Of a stretch of DNA of 64,000 nucleotides, positions 1 to 14,100 are shown piece after piece. Both the position numbers and the translations under genes were made by a program. The stretch comes from Mytilus galloprovincialis. Lineage: Eukaryota > Mollusca > Bivalvia > Mytilida > Mytilidae. Each line of letters opens with the position of its first letter. Position 1 is the stretch's first letter. Below the pieces are notes generated by a model. It worked only from the letters and a program-made list of their open reading frames with translations, did not search any database and had not been told where the DNA came from. Location: positions 66,565,865 to 66,629,864 of the forward strand of contig NC_134843.1 in NCBI RefSeq assembly GCF_965363235.1. Direction: 5' to 3'.

Positions 1-161
1 CTTAATTACATGTACATTCCTTTCCTAACATGTGTAAATGGTCAAAGAAAGTTAAAACTATTAATATTTGCACCTAAAAAGACACAATAATTTGTGATAA
101 AGTCAGACCATATAAAGAGGCTGTGGACCAGTATAATAAACCACCAACATACTTCACCTAC

Positions 162-3100
162 CAATCTGAGTAACAACTGCAGCAACCCTTTCCATGCACT
201 GCTGACCAAGTCTTACCATCTTCACTGTGTCTTTTCCAATGATGACATTCAAGTTACCTAAAATTATATGTGATTATTGGTAAATTTCACAATAAATTTG
301 CCCAGTGGTCAAAGAACAAAGGGCATACAGCCTAGGTGAAGCTTAATTCTCTAAGATAATATGAACAGGAAAGCAAAGCTGATAATATTCAAAACTTCTA
401 AGGCTAACTTCAAAAACAGTATCAATATATATAAAGTTTGTATAAAAAAAACTGCTGAATTGAACATAAAACTATCATGATACTAAGATTGAGGCTAAGT
501 TATTGTCACATGGAATTTATGGAAATCTATTTACACCCCCCACCCACCTAAAAAAAAATTGTTTGTGTTCATACAAAATTATAAAGGGACATAACTAGAG
601 AACTGAAAAAAGTGACATCCCCCAAATTTAAACTTGCTCTGTGATTATGGAAATAAGCATTTTGTATATGTTTCATATCATTTGGTTGAAGCAAACAAAA
701 ACTAGAAAACAGAAACCTATATTGAGATGTTCAATGTTTTTCAACCTAAATGAAGTGTGCCTGCTCTTCAAGAAACCCCTTTATTTGACACAACTGTATT
801 CATACATCCAGCACAGTCCAATAGATGCACAAAGATTTGTTGTTTATATTGGTTTTTGTTTATCTAAAGAACATTGCACAACTCCTTATGGTTGTTAAAA
901 CTTCCAAAGAATATACCATACTACTAGTATCCCTCATAAATATAATCTTGCATCCCCAGTTTGACTTTTAATAAATGAGACTGTATTTACACATTCAACA
1001 AAATTCATAGATAGAATATTAAAATAATGATTTTAAGAAATTTTCACAATGACTTAAACAGGTCAGGAACACTACCTTATACAGAAATGAATTAATTAGC
1101 ATAAAATTGAGAATGGAAATGGGGAATGTGCCAAAGAGACAACAACCCGACCATAGAGCAGACTACAGCAGAAGGTTACCAACAGGTCTTCAATGCAACG
1201 AGAAATTCTCACACCCGGAGAATATATATTTATGTCCTTGCAATACGCAGCAAATGTTATTGTTTATTTACGTGTGACGCAATTTATTTTTTCCTGGGTT
1301 TTTGACCAATCCACTAAATGAGTAACAATGCATGATGGACTACTACGTGTTTACAATCAACCAAACATGCGTGTTATTTATTAAAATACAACTTATTTTT
1401 TGTTCAATGTGGGATTAACAATTTCGCTTAGTTTTTCATTTTTTGTATCCACATTTATAGTTCAGGATATAAAGTATTCGTTCAATGCTCAGATTAACAA
1501 AGAGTTGTTTCTATGCCAAGAAACAAGTGTTTGAATTACCCAATGTACAGCCATTAATATGTTTGATGATGACACCGAGATTTCAGGTATTCGTCCACCA
1601 GACAGCAGCGAAACAACAGTGAAAAACACAATTACCCATCAGACTAACTTACTAGTATAAAGTAAGCCGTCAAAACTAGCCGGTGCTAATATGCATGAGG
1701 GCAGCAAATTTTGTATACTGGAAGATAGTTAAAGAAAAATATATGATCCTTGAATTTTGTGTTCGTAAAAAGGCGAAGACTAGGAGTTTGTCAAAGATCT
1801 GATGAGATCACAAAACTTTCTAAGTTTTCACAAAATTTATTTTATGATATTGTACCTTCTTTTATGATTAAAAAGTAATTTAAATCGAGGAAAAGCATGT
1901 GTTTATTCCTTTGTCTTTAAGAAACAACAACGAATATTCATCAATAGGCCGAATAGGGACCAATTATACGGTATGGGTGTTTCTCATTGTTGAAGGCATT
2001 ACAGATGCCCATCACTACTTACATCCATTTCATTTGAGCTTAAATGTATAGTTGTCCCATTGGCAATCATACCACGTCTCCTTATTTTTGTATACAAACA
2101 TTTTTCAAAAAGTTCGGTTTTCCCTTATGAAATATTTACTGACGTCTGTAGAACACTAAGTAATATTTCCATATTGAGAATTTAAGCGATACAGAACATG
2201 CACAAAACCTATATGATCCATCATATTTCATTAAAACTGCACAAGATCTTTTTAAATTCTTGTCTGACAGTTTTAACAAAAACTATAGGTATAATTGATT
2301 TTTGACATATTTCAGTATTTGGGACTTTCAAACTTTTCCTTTTGTTCTGTAGGTAGTGAAGCAGCAACTGAGTTTCATTTTGTTTTTCGTCTTTACAAAG
2401 TTCAATTTTTTTCTAATAGCAACATTGGATTTTTTTTAACGGACTCTTACATTTGCCAACCTTATTAAAACCATTAATGATGCTATTCATTTTATGTGCG
2501 ACAAAGTGGAAGCATTGATATGTTTTGTTAAAATTGCATTCTTTTACACAAGTAAATTTTGGTCCCTTTATAGCTTACTTTTCAACATTGAACCAATAGT
2601 TGCTTACTTTACTAGATTGTGTCTTGGATGGAAAGATGTCTCATTTGGCACTCATACCTCATCTTCTTAGTTCTATATACACGGCATGTTTCAGAAAAAC
2701 TTATAGGTAATATGGAACCCACTATGATCCAGAGGATTTAAATAATTGGAGATTTTGACGTCGTTTGGACAGCAGCCAAACGATAAGAATACCTCTGAGG
2801 TATATTTTGGGATTAAATAAGCAACAGACAGACATTATCGATGGATGAAACTATACAAAGTACATGTATGTTAAGTTATTTACCGTCACCGCTTTAATAA
2901 CACTTATATCTAGCATACTGAATATTATGGTGCTCTTACTTTTAGTTCAGGTCCTGATAAAAAAAAGTTTACACATCCAGTACAGATAGAAGTGTTTCAG
3001 TGCCAGTTTTCATGTTTTTCTACACAGAAAAGTTTTTGGAATGACATTATACAGGTTTAAAAGAGCTCAAAAATTGTTCATACTAGACAGTGGTCAATTC

Positions 3101-4762
3101 ATCTAAAATTTCACTGTTTCACGCCGTGAAATTATTGCACAAGTACAATGCATAACAATGGAAAAAACCTGTTCAACTACTTTTACAAGGCGAAAAGGAA
3201 AGTCGAATCATGAAGCCTGTAAACAATATTTTTTTAATCTGAGCATGCAAATTGAAGATTATGTTATATATTTTACAATAAACATATTCGTAGACCAAAA
3301 ACATTTATTTTCAGAGTCCCAGACACTATGTTAGTGGACAGTTTTTCCACTAATTCCACATGTTTTCAAATGGTGTAGACTCATAGTAGCCCACAATGCA
3401 TTGTAGTTCATTGAGTCAATTGGTCAGTTTTTCAAGGCCGTATTGGCCTTGTGTTTTGGAAATTACTATGCAAATATATTTGGACGTCAGGAAATCTAGA
3501 GTTCTTGACCTGTTAAAGATAGGGACACTTATAAAAGCACTTTTGTTTATTTTCAAATGTCTTATGTCATGAATTATATTCCTTCTTTTCCATATGATTA
3601 GGTGACTAAGGTGGGCATATTAGTAAAGCCTTTATGCTAACCATACTGTAACACTCAACAATCATACATTGTCATATCACAGTTTATAAAATAGAATACA
3701 GGGATCATATATATTAACTCTACCTCCAAGTCTAGCATCTTGTAGCAACTTTGTACTAATTCTCAAAACACATTCTAAATACTTCATATATGATTCCTAA
3801 AAAAAATCATTGATACTTTTAAATGAACATGATGAATATATAAATGTATATGTATAAGTATGTATAACTCTTCTTAACATCAGCCCAATAATGTTAGATC
3901 TGTAAATTTAACTTTCACAATTTTTTTTATCTTCCCTTGCCAGGATTTCGAAATTCATGCCACTGAGATATTGTGGCACCAAATTTGCCTTGCACTATGC
4001 CATAAGGGCTAGACCACACAACCACCTAGGCTCTACAAATAATAAAGCTTTTGGTGGCATGGTGTTACCTTTCCTTGTCAGTTTTAATCTAGCGTCGTAA
4101 CACAGTACATGATATAAGGCATGAAGATGGAATTGTTACAGATCTGACAGCTGATTTATCTATTGTAAAGGATCATACAAATTAATGTAAGATGTTATCA
4201 CAGAGATAATTGTATCAAAAGTATGTCTGGACCACTGACGACTCTACAATCCCCACGAAGTTCAGCATTTTTGTGGTTTCACTTTTCCTAAACCTTTATG
4301 CTAAATCACCAGAAATTTGTTTCATATGACTTTAGAATTTTCAAGTAACAAGACAAGATGTCTGATGACACAAAGAAGTTTTGGCTGTTGTATGAGGCCA
4401 ATGGTCATGATGGTCAAGTGTAACAGAATATGTAATATTCCACCATGTCCACTATTATTGTTGAAGCCATAAGGTTTGAATGGCATAGTCTAGACTGTGT
4501 CAGCAGTAACAGGGGCAAGTTGAAACTGACAGAGCATGACAGAAATTTAAAGAAACTTTAAATTTTGTAAATTCAATGTACATGTTTCCTCATAAATCAT
4601 TCAACTGTTCAACAGTTGGTTTGTGATTACTAATTGAACTTTGGAAATGATCACAAACTTCACAGTTATCATATATACTTGAACTTTTCCGTCTCCATCT
4701 AGCTTTAACGCATCTGCTACTGTTCTCATCACTGTTGTGATTGTCGTATTTACAGCTGTCAT
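162..4762 (-). CDS. VPS9D1: VPS9D1-like protein, first three coding exons (partial; continues off the left edge)
   Basis: Three minus-strand exons were built by eye: exon 1 complement(4679..4762), 28 codons from ATG, phase 0; exon 2 complement(3724..3796), 73 nt; exon 3 complement(162..257), 96 nt. All have GT donors and AG acceptors, and phases match (0, 0 to 1, 1 to 2). The peptide runs from MTAVNTTITTVM through ALKLDGDGKVQ, SYMKYLECVLRIS and KLLQDARLGG to DTVKMVRLGQQCMERV. The pattern Y-x2-YL-x5-IS-x2-LL followed by DT-x-KM-x2-L-x-QQC-x-ER resembles the MIT-like N-terminus of VPS9D1 as I remember it. The VPS9 (Rab5-type GEF) domain expected at the C-terminus lies outside the window, so no exchange-factor function can be read here. 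Head-to-head with Acinus. The exon structure is firm; the family name rests on about 85 residues. Confidence 0.72.
258..3723 (-). other. Intron 2 of the VPS9D1-like gene
   Basis: Non-coding between phase-matched exons, so no exon is needed inside it. Contains dispersed repeat copies at about 1105-1215 ('gagaatggaaatggggaatg' type), about 1983-2095 and 2590-2690 (minus orientation of the 'gccaatgagacaac' family). The 85-codon open frame at 641-898 shows no recognisable domain. Confidence 0.6.
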
Positions 4763-5021
4763 CCTCAATATTCGTTTGTATTTAAACAGATTATTGTTTT
4801 AGGGCACCTGCAGCTTCATTTATTTTGCAGACAGCTTTTTGTCACTTCCGGGATACGGAAACTATCGACAGACAAAAGAAATTTAAATGTAGTATTTTTT
4901 TCTAAGTAGGCACAATTGTATAAAGAATTCACTTTGTTTTTACTTTATTTAATTTAATTGAAACTTATAATGAATAAAAAATAACAGTAATTTTCACTAT
5001 TACGGAAATCAACGACAGCAC
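4763..5021. promoter_or_regulatory. Divergent (bidirectional) promoter between VPS9D1-like and Acinus
   Basis: About 260 bp separates the two start codons, so both 5' UTRs and the core promoter must lie here unless there are distant non-coding first exons. CACTTCCGG at 4843-4851 is an ETS/GABP-type site, a motif often found in housekeeping bidirectional promoters. The sequence AACAATGGCGG at the Acinus start (about 5028-5038) fits a YY1-type element overlapping the second ATG. No clear TATA box was placed. Shared control is inferred. Confidence 0.55.
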
Positions 5022-5168
5022 ATGTCAACAATGGCGGACACTGATGCTCCGACTTTAAGGGGAAAAGACATAAATGACTATCGCGTGGTAGATTTGAAGA
5101 AAGAATGTGATAAAAGGGGTCTTTCTAAGAGTGGAAAAAAGGAAGATATTGTAGAGAGACTCAGAACG
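5022..5168 (+). CDS. ACIN1: Acinus exon 1: SAP domain
   Basis: Encodes [19 protein letters not shown] and KEDIVERL, the two-helix SAP signature (hydrophobic spacing, LKxELxxRGL-like core, G-K-K turn) used for binding DNA at scaffold/matrix attachment regions. Donor at 5169 (ACG|GTAATG). Ends in phase 0. Confidence 0.9.
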
Positions 5169-8100
5169 GTAATGCAAAATAAACCGTATGAATATAGCAT
5201 CTGAAAAATGTATCAGGTGTATCAAAGTGATTCAAACAAAATATTAAAAAAATCAAAATATAATTTGCTGTAGCGGCTAGCCTGTAGTATTTGGTATTTC
5301 AAAAAGCTATGTTCATCATTCTATATCACACTTTTACCTTGTTAAAGTACAGTTTAAAATGTCAGTAATAATTGTAGTCGAAGCCAAAATTGTTACCCAA
5401 GGGAGATAATTCTTAAATTATAGACTAAAAAATGGAAAAAAAACCAATAAATATCTCTTTTAAAGAAAGTCAAAGCACTAACAATGTCAGTTTGATTCTG
5501 TTGTTTTTTTCTTGGTTTTAGAACTTGTGACAATCACTATATAATATGGTTTACTACCATGCTCATTTGTCTTCGTTTATTTCAGTTCCTACGAGAAGAA
5601 CAGGAGACAGATGAAAATCCTGAAAGTAAGTAACTGGTAGAATGATTGTTTGTAATGACTTTTCTTTATTTGCATACAAAAGAACATTTAGAATAACTTT
5701 CTGGCAGCTTGAATTAGGAGATTTATACAGTATATTATGTAAATTTTACTCCATTGATTAAACTTTTTTTTACCAGAACCAATAATGAATTAGCAACAAT
5801 TAGATTATTACTTTTACACAAATCAATACTCATATAACATGTACAATATGTAGTAAGATGGATCATCAAATGTATTATCCAAAATAAAGATAACTAGATG
5901 ATTCCAATCAGAAAACAGTCCATCACAGGAAAGGGTGTAAAAAAACTAAATATCACCATACAGTGTTCATAAATTTTGCCATGTACAAATAAAAAGCTAA
6001 AAAGGTCCTGGAATGAAACCTCTAGAAAAAGACAGTACAATGATAAGAATCTCAGAAATAAATCCAGATTCTTATTGTATATTTATATTTTGTTGAATGC
6101 CACATGTATTATATTGTTTAAGTATTGTTTTCTTTCTTTCTAGATCAAGATGATAATGAGCCAACAAATGCAGTGGTAAGAAAAATCAGTACTCCAATAA
6201 AACTACAAGTTTACTGTAACCATAAGGACTTATTCTTCATATCTTATTAATGGTTGTGGATGTGAATGGATTAATTCTAATAATCATTAAAACAATTATC
6301 AACAAATTCAGTACAAGTCTGAAGGATAGAGCTAAAATATAGAGAAAATCCAAACATACTTTTTCATTTATTTCACGCAAAGTCCCCTTGTGGAAACAGA
6401 TCTATCTTTCAATCATAGACACAACAATAACTGCAAAAAAACAAATGATTATCAACAAACGAACTGACTAAACTCTTTCATCTTTTCACAGTATCAAATA
6501 TAGATGAAAACTACAAAACTGTAATATCAGAAATAAAACAAATTATGTATGTTGATTTGCACAAACTTATTCCAATCATCTTTTTATGGAATACTCTTAA
6601 CATGATTTAGTTAAAATAATTTTCTTGACTTGAAGTTGGTGTTGAGTCAAACATGGATGGGGGAGATTGCACATTTTAATTTATAACCATTATATATATG
6701 ACATTTAAAAAAATTTCATAAATTGAAAATTGAAATAGGGAATGTGTCAAAGAGACAGCAACCTGACCAAAGAGCAGATAACAGCTGAAGGCCACAAATG
6801 AGTCTTCAATGCAGCTGGAGGCGTTCTTCAACTGGCACCGAAACAAAAACTATAGACTAAAAAATACAAAAAACAATAAATATCTCTTTATATATTTCAC
6901 AGGAATCAGAAAAGAGTGATGTTATTAAATTGTATTTGGAAAAACAGAAAAAGTTACTAGCAGACAGGCAGGAAGAAATAAGAAGATTTTCAGGTAATAT
7001 TTGAGATTAAAAGACTGTTTGTGATAAATATTTTACCCAAATTGTCCTTCTCGACAAATGTCATAGATTTTTCATTATCAGGTATGAAAAGAACAAAAAA
7101 TCAATTACTTCAATAATATTGTACAAAAATTCAATAGATAAATAACTCAGTTATGAGAAAATACTTCAAAAATCTGAAAGAAAACAAATGCAATTCAAAT
7201 ATCCAATCCTTACTGAATGTTATAACAGAATGTAAATTAATTTCTTAGTAGTAATTTAAGTAATTGTGTTGCATTTTACAGATGAAAGTGCATCAGAAGA
7301 ATGTCAAAGTCCAACCAAGAAAGACAAACCAGATCTTTCTGCTAGAAAAACTCCAGAACAAAAGGTAACTTATTTTAGAGACAAACCAGCAATATTCTCT
7401 TCCTTTGGTTTGAACACTATACAACTGCATTTTATGTATAATGACAAAGTGGTTGATACTGTTTGATATTGTCTATTGAAGAGAAAAGGTATTTTTATCA
7501 TGTCAAAACTTGTGATGTCATGGTGAAAGCTAATCTTTTGTTCCTTACACAAATGTTACTGTAATTGGTTAGCACCGTAGACAAATTCAAGGTGATATAA
7601 CCTGCAACATATGTTCATATGCCCATGACTGTTGTAAATTTACAGAGTGCTAGAATTTCTAAATCAATAGAAGAACTTATAAATATCATCAACAAAAAGA
7701 CCCCAGGTCATCATTTCAAAGGGGATAAAATGACCTTAAAAAATATAAAACACAAATTCTATATAAATGACAGTTTCTTAAAAAAGCAATTCAACATATG
7801 AAGTTGAGCACTTAGTGTAGAGATCATAGGCCTTGCACATTGTGCATATTTTCTTTAAAAATCTGTAGCCATTGAAATTTGAATTTGAATGGTTTGCACA
7901 GTTAGACCAGAGACTAAAATTTTGTTTTTCTGAGTTTTGTCAGGAATTTAAATTTCAATTCTTAGTGAGCTTCAGGAAAAAAACATGATATAAATTACTG
8001 CGAGCCAATGTGTATTAGGAGGAGGCTTTACTTTTCTCCTATTTGTGTTATACATGTTTTAATTAAGCAAAATGACATAATGAGACAAGTATATTTTAAA

Positions 8101-11100
8101 TCATGACTATCATTGCTTGCTGGTATAAACTTTGTTTGTCTTGTTATATAAAAATAAGATTTGATATGATTGCCAATGAGACAAATGTTTACCAGAGACC
8201 AATGAACAAGGATGTAACAAAGACAGGTTACTTTACAGCATTCAACAATGAGCAAAACCTATACTGTAAAGTAAGCTAGAAAAAAATGAGGGAGATGAAT
8301 TGTAAATATTTTTCTCAATAAAATAATTAACTAAGTATATTCATTCAGATAACAACTGATGCATTATATTTGCAAAGAAAGGGAGATAGCAATGCAGTAG
8401 TAAACATTCATTTAGAAATAGAAACATCATATAGTAACCATAACATTTGCTACAATTGTCTGTTTTAGGTAAAATAATAAGCCCCATATTGTGACCATAT
8501 AAGTATGAGTAAGATATTTTTTTTTCTCAGAAAACTTCAGAAGATGGTGCTGGTGATTCCAGGGCCTCAAGGAGAAGGTCAAGTACCCACAGCAATACAG
8601 AGGAAACAGCACAGACAGAGGTGACGTCTCCAATTCAACCAAGGCCTAAAAGAGGATGGAGAAAGTCTAGAGATGGTCCTGTTCCACAGGAAGAAGCAAC
8701 ACAACCAGACGAGCAAGCAGCTAAGATTGTAGAAAAGTCTACAGAAGAGGATAAGACCACAGAGAAGGTCAAGGTACCTGAGGAAGATGAGGTCTCAGAC
8801 AATGTCAAGGTTGCTGAAGAAAAAGTCTCAGAGAAGGTCGATGTTGCTGAGGAAGATAAAGTCACAGACAAGGACAAGGTTCCTGAGGAAGATAAAGTAA
8901 CAGACAAGGTCAAGGTTCCTGAGGAAGATAAGGTTACAGACAAGGTCAAGGTTGCTGAAGAAGAAAACGTAACAGACAAGGTCAAGGTTCCTGAGGAAGA
9001 TAAAGTCACAGACAAGGTCAAGGTTGCTGAGGAAGATAAGATCACAGACAAAGTCAAGGTTGCTGAAGAATTCAAAGATTCAGGTATAACTGAAAAAGTT
9101 GCAGAATCAGGCACACCTAAGGATTCAAGTATCAGTTTAAAAGCTGTTGATACAGATCAACCTAAAACAGAGGATTCCAAAATAGTAGAAAAAAGCAAAG
9201 GTGAAAATAAAACAGAAATCAAAAATATATGTATTGAAGAATCAAAGGAGACATCAAATGGTAATGATTTCAATTGATATAAAATATTGGTGATGGGTAA
9301 TAAACTCTGATATAATATATATAAACCATTTTAAACATATTCGGTTTTGTAATTTCTAAAATATTTATAATAAACTTAAGTTGTTTCTTTTAGAATTTTT
9401 CATGATTAAAGGTTAGAAGACAAAAACATTTATTAAGAATGCATTTATTAACTGTTTGCATTATGGTTTTGTATTAATTTGAACATATTAATATTAATTG
9501 GATTACAGGGAAATCCTTGTTTTTTAATGAACAAGATAGCCCCTGTATAAGATGCATTATAAATGAAATAGGAATTATTAAAGTCAATTACACAATACTA
9601 ACTTAAGTTCTTTAATTGAAATTAACAGCTTATAAATTTTGTGTAGCTGAAGCACTTTTCTGGGTTAACCTTTAACACAATAATGTTTTTGGTTGATTTG
9701 CTATCTAATTGATGTATATTGAAAATCTTACTTCATTGTTATTTGTATTAAAAGCAGATATAATGACTCATTTTTGCAGAACCTGTTAAGTCAAGGTCAA
9801 AATCTCCTGAAGATAAGAAAAGACGAGAAAGAAGTATGTCTGCTGAGAAATCAGATGAATGCAGCAGGGAGAGGGAAAAGACCAGTGGGCGTCGCCGATC
9901 TGAAAGTGGCAGTAGTGACAGGGAAAAGTCAAAGAAACCAAGAAGGTCAAGGGCATCTAGTAGTAGTAGCAGCAGCAGCAGTAGGTCAAGATCACCACTG
10001 AAAAGGAAATCTAGGTCATCTTCAAGGTAACAGAAAAATTGATTAGCTAGATGAAGAGGTTTTATTGATTAATGGTATTTAATGTCTGGAACAATTACAA
10101 CTTCTATGTTTTTTAATGCTAAGAATAATCTGTAATACATTCATAGGCTTTCACTCCACATGCAAAAATTCCAGAAAAAATAAATCTATCAGTTATGTTT
10201 TTTACTTTTTTTCTAGTTCAAGTTCAAGATCAAAGTCTAGATCTAAGTCACCAACAAGAGGGGCAACAACCCAACCAAAATTGCCAAGAAAATCTAGGTC
10301 AAAATCACCAGGTAATAGATCATCATCAAGGTCAAGATCACCACCATCCAAAAGAAGATCCAGATCATCAAGTTCCAAGTCAAGGTCACCATCACCAGTG
10401 CCTGAAAAGGTTAATATTTTTACGTACAGTTTGTATTTATCCGTGCCAATAAGTGTTCTTATACTGTATCTGAAATTTATAAAGATATCAGATTCAATAT
10501 TTATTAAAATCGTAGCTTGAAGGACAAACATGTACAACACCAACACATCTTTAGTTGTAAAGTTTAGCTTTCAACCAGTTGTTAGTTTCTGTTTTGGGTT
10601 AGAAGGAGACTATTAAAAAAATTATCTAATAGAAAAGTCAATCAGTATTTTATCATTCGTAAGTATCTTGGGGAAAAATTGAAGTCTTGAGAAAAAATTA
10701 AGTTTTACCTGTGGGATTGCCCATAATATTGCCTCCTAATAATAAAACTGATTGCTATGGTAAGGAACAAGTATATAACACCTGTCAATAACCCTAATAA
10801 ACAACAATCTGTTTGGAAAGAACTTGTCTTTTATTTTTTGAAGCATATAATTTATTGTTGCAGATTCAGATACCTTCAAAAATGGAAGTTGAGGAAGCTG
10901 TGTCAACAACATCAACACAGGACGAGGAAGTAAAGGAAGACGAGTAAGAATTCTTTGATATCATGACCTATAGGCATAAGGGCTGCAGCTTGTATTTATT
11001 TTACCCACTTAGCATCAAAAGTGAACTTTTCAGATAAAAATCTGATCTGTAAAACATATGATAGTTCTTCATATTTTCAACCCAATTTTTTGGAGAAGAA

Positions 11101-14100
11101 ATTTCTAATACACCTTTTATATTACCTGTGACAAAATTTCTACAATTATTTTGATGAACCAGGAGAAGATTAAACAGAAATATATATTATATATATATGT
11201 TCTAGGTTTTGAATCAGTATAAAAATATGGAGATATGTTATGATTGCCAATGAGACAACTGTCCACCAAAACTCAAATGAAGTAAATATAATCAATTAAA
11301 GGACTTCAACATTGTAAAAAAACATTCTTTATAGTCAACTAAAAAAGTCTCAGACATGAAAAATGTAAAATAATCCAAACGAGAAAACTAACAGCCTATT
11401 TTAAAACAATTTACGAAAAAACAAATATGACCGACATTAACCAAAGACATCCACTGATAGTTGTTTTGAATGATTTAAGTTCCTTTTAATCAGAATGAGA
11501 AAATACTAAAAAAGATGCTATCGAAATCATGACAAGTTGCAACAAATTTTATACTTATCCAATATACATGATATATATGTTATTTTCTAAAAAAAAAATG
11601 ATTTTAGGAGCTCTTCAGCAATGGAGGTAGAAGAAAGTGACACTAAGCCAGATACTACTGTAGAATCAGTATTTGAAAAGGTATGTTAATCTGTTCAGCT
11701 GTACACAAGTAGGGAAGGAGTATTACAAACATTGAATTGTGAAAAAAAACATATTTTGATAGGTGAATATTTATGTAAAGTTCACAAAATATTTCATGGA
11801 AAGTTAAGGACCACTCATGACAATGGCAGTAGTACACATTCTTGCTTTAGTTCAGACTTAAAACATCTTTGAACCTGAAGATAATTGTTAAATATATTAT
11901 TAATCCTGACCCCAATTTTAAGTATTGTATATTGAAAATTTATTTCAACAGTACAAAAGTATCATTTCAATATTCTTAATTTGAATTACAAATGTGTTTA
12001 CACTATGCATAATTACTGAAATAAAAGCTTGAAGAATAAGAGTATGAAAAATGTCTACTCGTTTTTTAATGAATTAAGTGCTTCTTTAAAGATAGAAAAT
12101 AGGTATGCTACCAGTTTTCTAAAAAAATTAATTGCTGCTTTTTAAATGCAAATCATTTGATAGATATTAATGAAAATGTCAGATGTCACAGTATATGTAA
12201 CTGCACAATTTCAATTATTCTAATAAGATTTATTTAACAAAAATTGAAATTAAAAAAGATAAGGCCTGTTTCTCTTTTATTTATAGACTATTGCCATTTC
12301 ATGTGAATTACGTTAATTCTAGTAATTTGAAATATTATTTTGTACTTGAGTAAACTCCTTCTCTAGAATACAATTTTTAAATAAATTTTTCACAACTCAC
12401 TAGAGCCAAAGACAAATGGTACAAGGATGAACAAGGACCAAACTGAGGAATTTCTCTTCACTTCCCGAACCCCTGCCCCACGGTCAAGGTTGTCACATCA
12501 AGTTCTTTGTTGAAAATGAAAATTCAAAGACTGCTATGTAGGAAAGTTCAGATTGACATTGAAAGAAAACTTTTACACAAGTAGGTGGACGAAATTTTGA
12601 TTTTGAACTGTGTGAAGTGAAAATTCCTTCTATGGAAAGTGACGTATTGGAATCCTTCATAAAATCTAGTTTTGGACTTAAAAGAGTGATTTTGCACTTC
12701 ATAAAGTGATTTTTTGGACTTCATAAAGTGATTTTGCACTTCGTAAAGTGATTTTGGACTGTGTAAAGTAGGCAGCTGTTAGTCTCAAACTAACAGTTTG
12801 CTGAATTAATTCTAAGTGCATTGAAGTGTATAATTATCTGGGCTTGATAAAGGAGTGTATCTTTATGAAAACTGCAAGGATTGCACTAGTATATCTTATA
12901 TTTCCTGTTAGTGACAAGGATATTTTATCTGGACTTGTAAAAAAAGACATCTGTTAGTCTGGACCGAACATGTCACTTGACTCTTAAAGGATTGAAGTAA
13001 AATTTTCAGAAAACTGCTTTTTATTCCTTTTGTTAATTGAAAACTTTCTGGTTGTGCAATTCTGAGAAGCTGGAGTAACATTTTGTTTGGACTGCATTTA
13101 GTATGCATTCGTTAATCTCAAACTAACAATTTGCATAAGTTTTACATGCTAGAAAGTATTGTCAGTTTATTTTGACTTTCTGGAGAATAAATCATTGTAT
13201 TTTTCGAAGAAGCCATTACTGGACTAGGGACTAGGAATCATGAAGTTTTATTGACTCTGAAGCCGCACACCATTAAAACCTTGTAGTGAGTGTTGTAATA
13301 TACATGTTATATACTATTCAGTATTAATTATGGAAGTGGAAAAAAAGATGTGGATTTTAACCCTTGATTACTAATTTCAAAGATGAACAATCAGTAACTT
13401 GTCATATTGTTACCATCAGCTGAAAAACTTCTTTTGTCTCTCAACACAGCCAAATAATTACATGCAACAGTAGCACAGGAATGGATATTCTTTCAGCAAG
13501 CTTTTTGTACTGTGAAGAACTGTTAACCTCAAACTTGCAATCTGCTCTGAAGACCACCACAACATAGAATAGATGAGCACTAAACTGTAATGGTGCTCTT
13601 TCTTTCGAACTGATGATCACTGTATGAGTTATGCCAAATTTGTGTACAAACTTTTAGGAATTCTTTCATGTGACACTTACAAGATGAAAAGGCTTATTTT
13701 TGTATCAGCTGTGATTTGACATTTAGCATCTAAGATGATAGATCATGCTGTGACGTTATACGTGAAAGTCAAATGTAACCTGCCAAGATGTAATTCAGTA
13801 TAAACATTGCATAGGGACATGCTAAGTACTGTCAGCTACAGTTCTTAGTCATTTAAAACTTGTACGAAACTTATGAATGCAAATTCAGGAACAGTTTAGA
13901 TCATACTGAATCTGAGATCATATGAACACTTCAGAGCAAGCTATTTTACCTGAAGCTTTATACTGTTAGAAGGCAGATCTAATTAAGTGACAACATGGGT
14001 TTTCCCTGACTCACCCCATTCCCTGTTTAACATTAAATACAGCGGGAGCAGCAGAAAAGGCAGTAACCACCTGGTTTGTTTGAAAGAAGTTAATTTGTGT

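Noticed and set aside
641..898. 85-codon open frame on the plus strand
   Set aside because: Inside the intron of the minus-strand VPS9D1-like gene; no domain, no splice logic.
8635..9114. 159-codon minus-strand Ser/Thr/Leu-rich frame
   Set aside because: Antisense shadow of the 36 bp repeat in Acinus exon 6.
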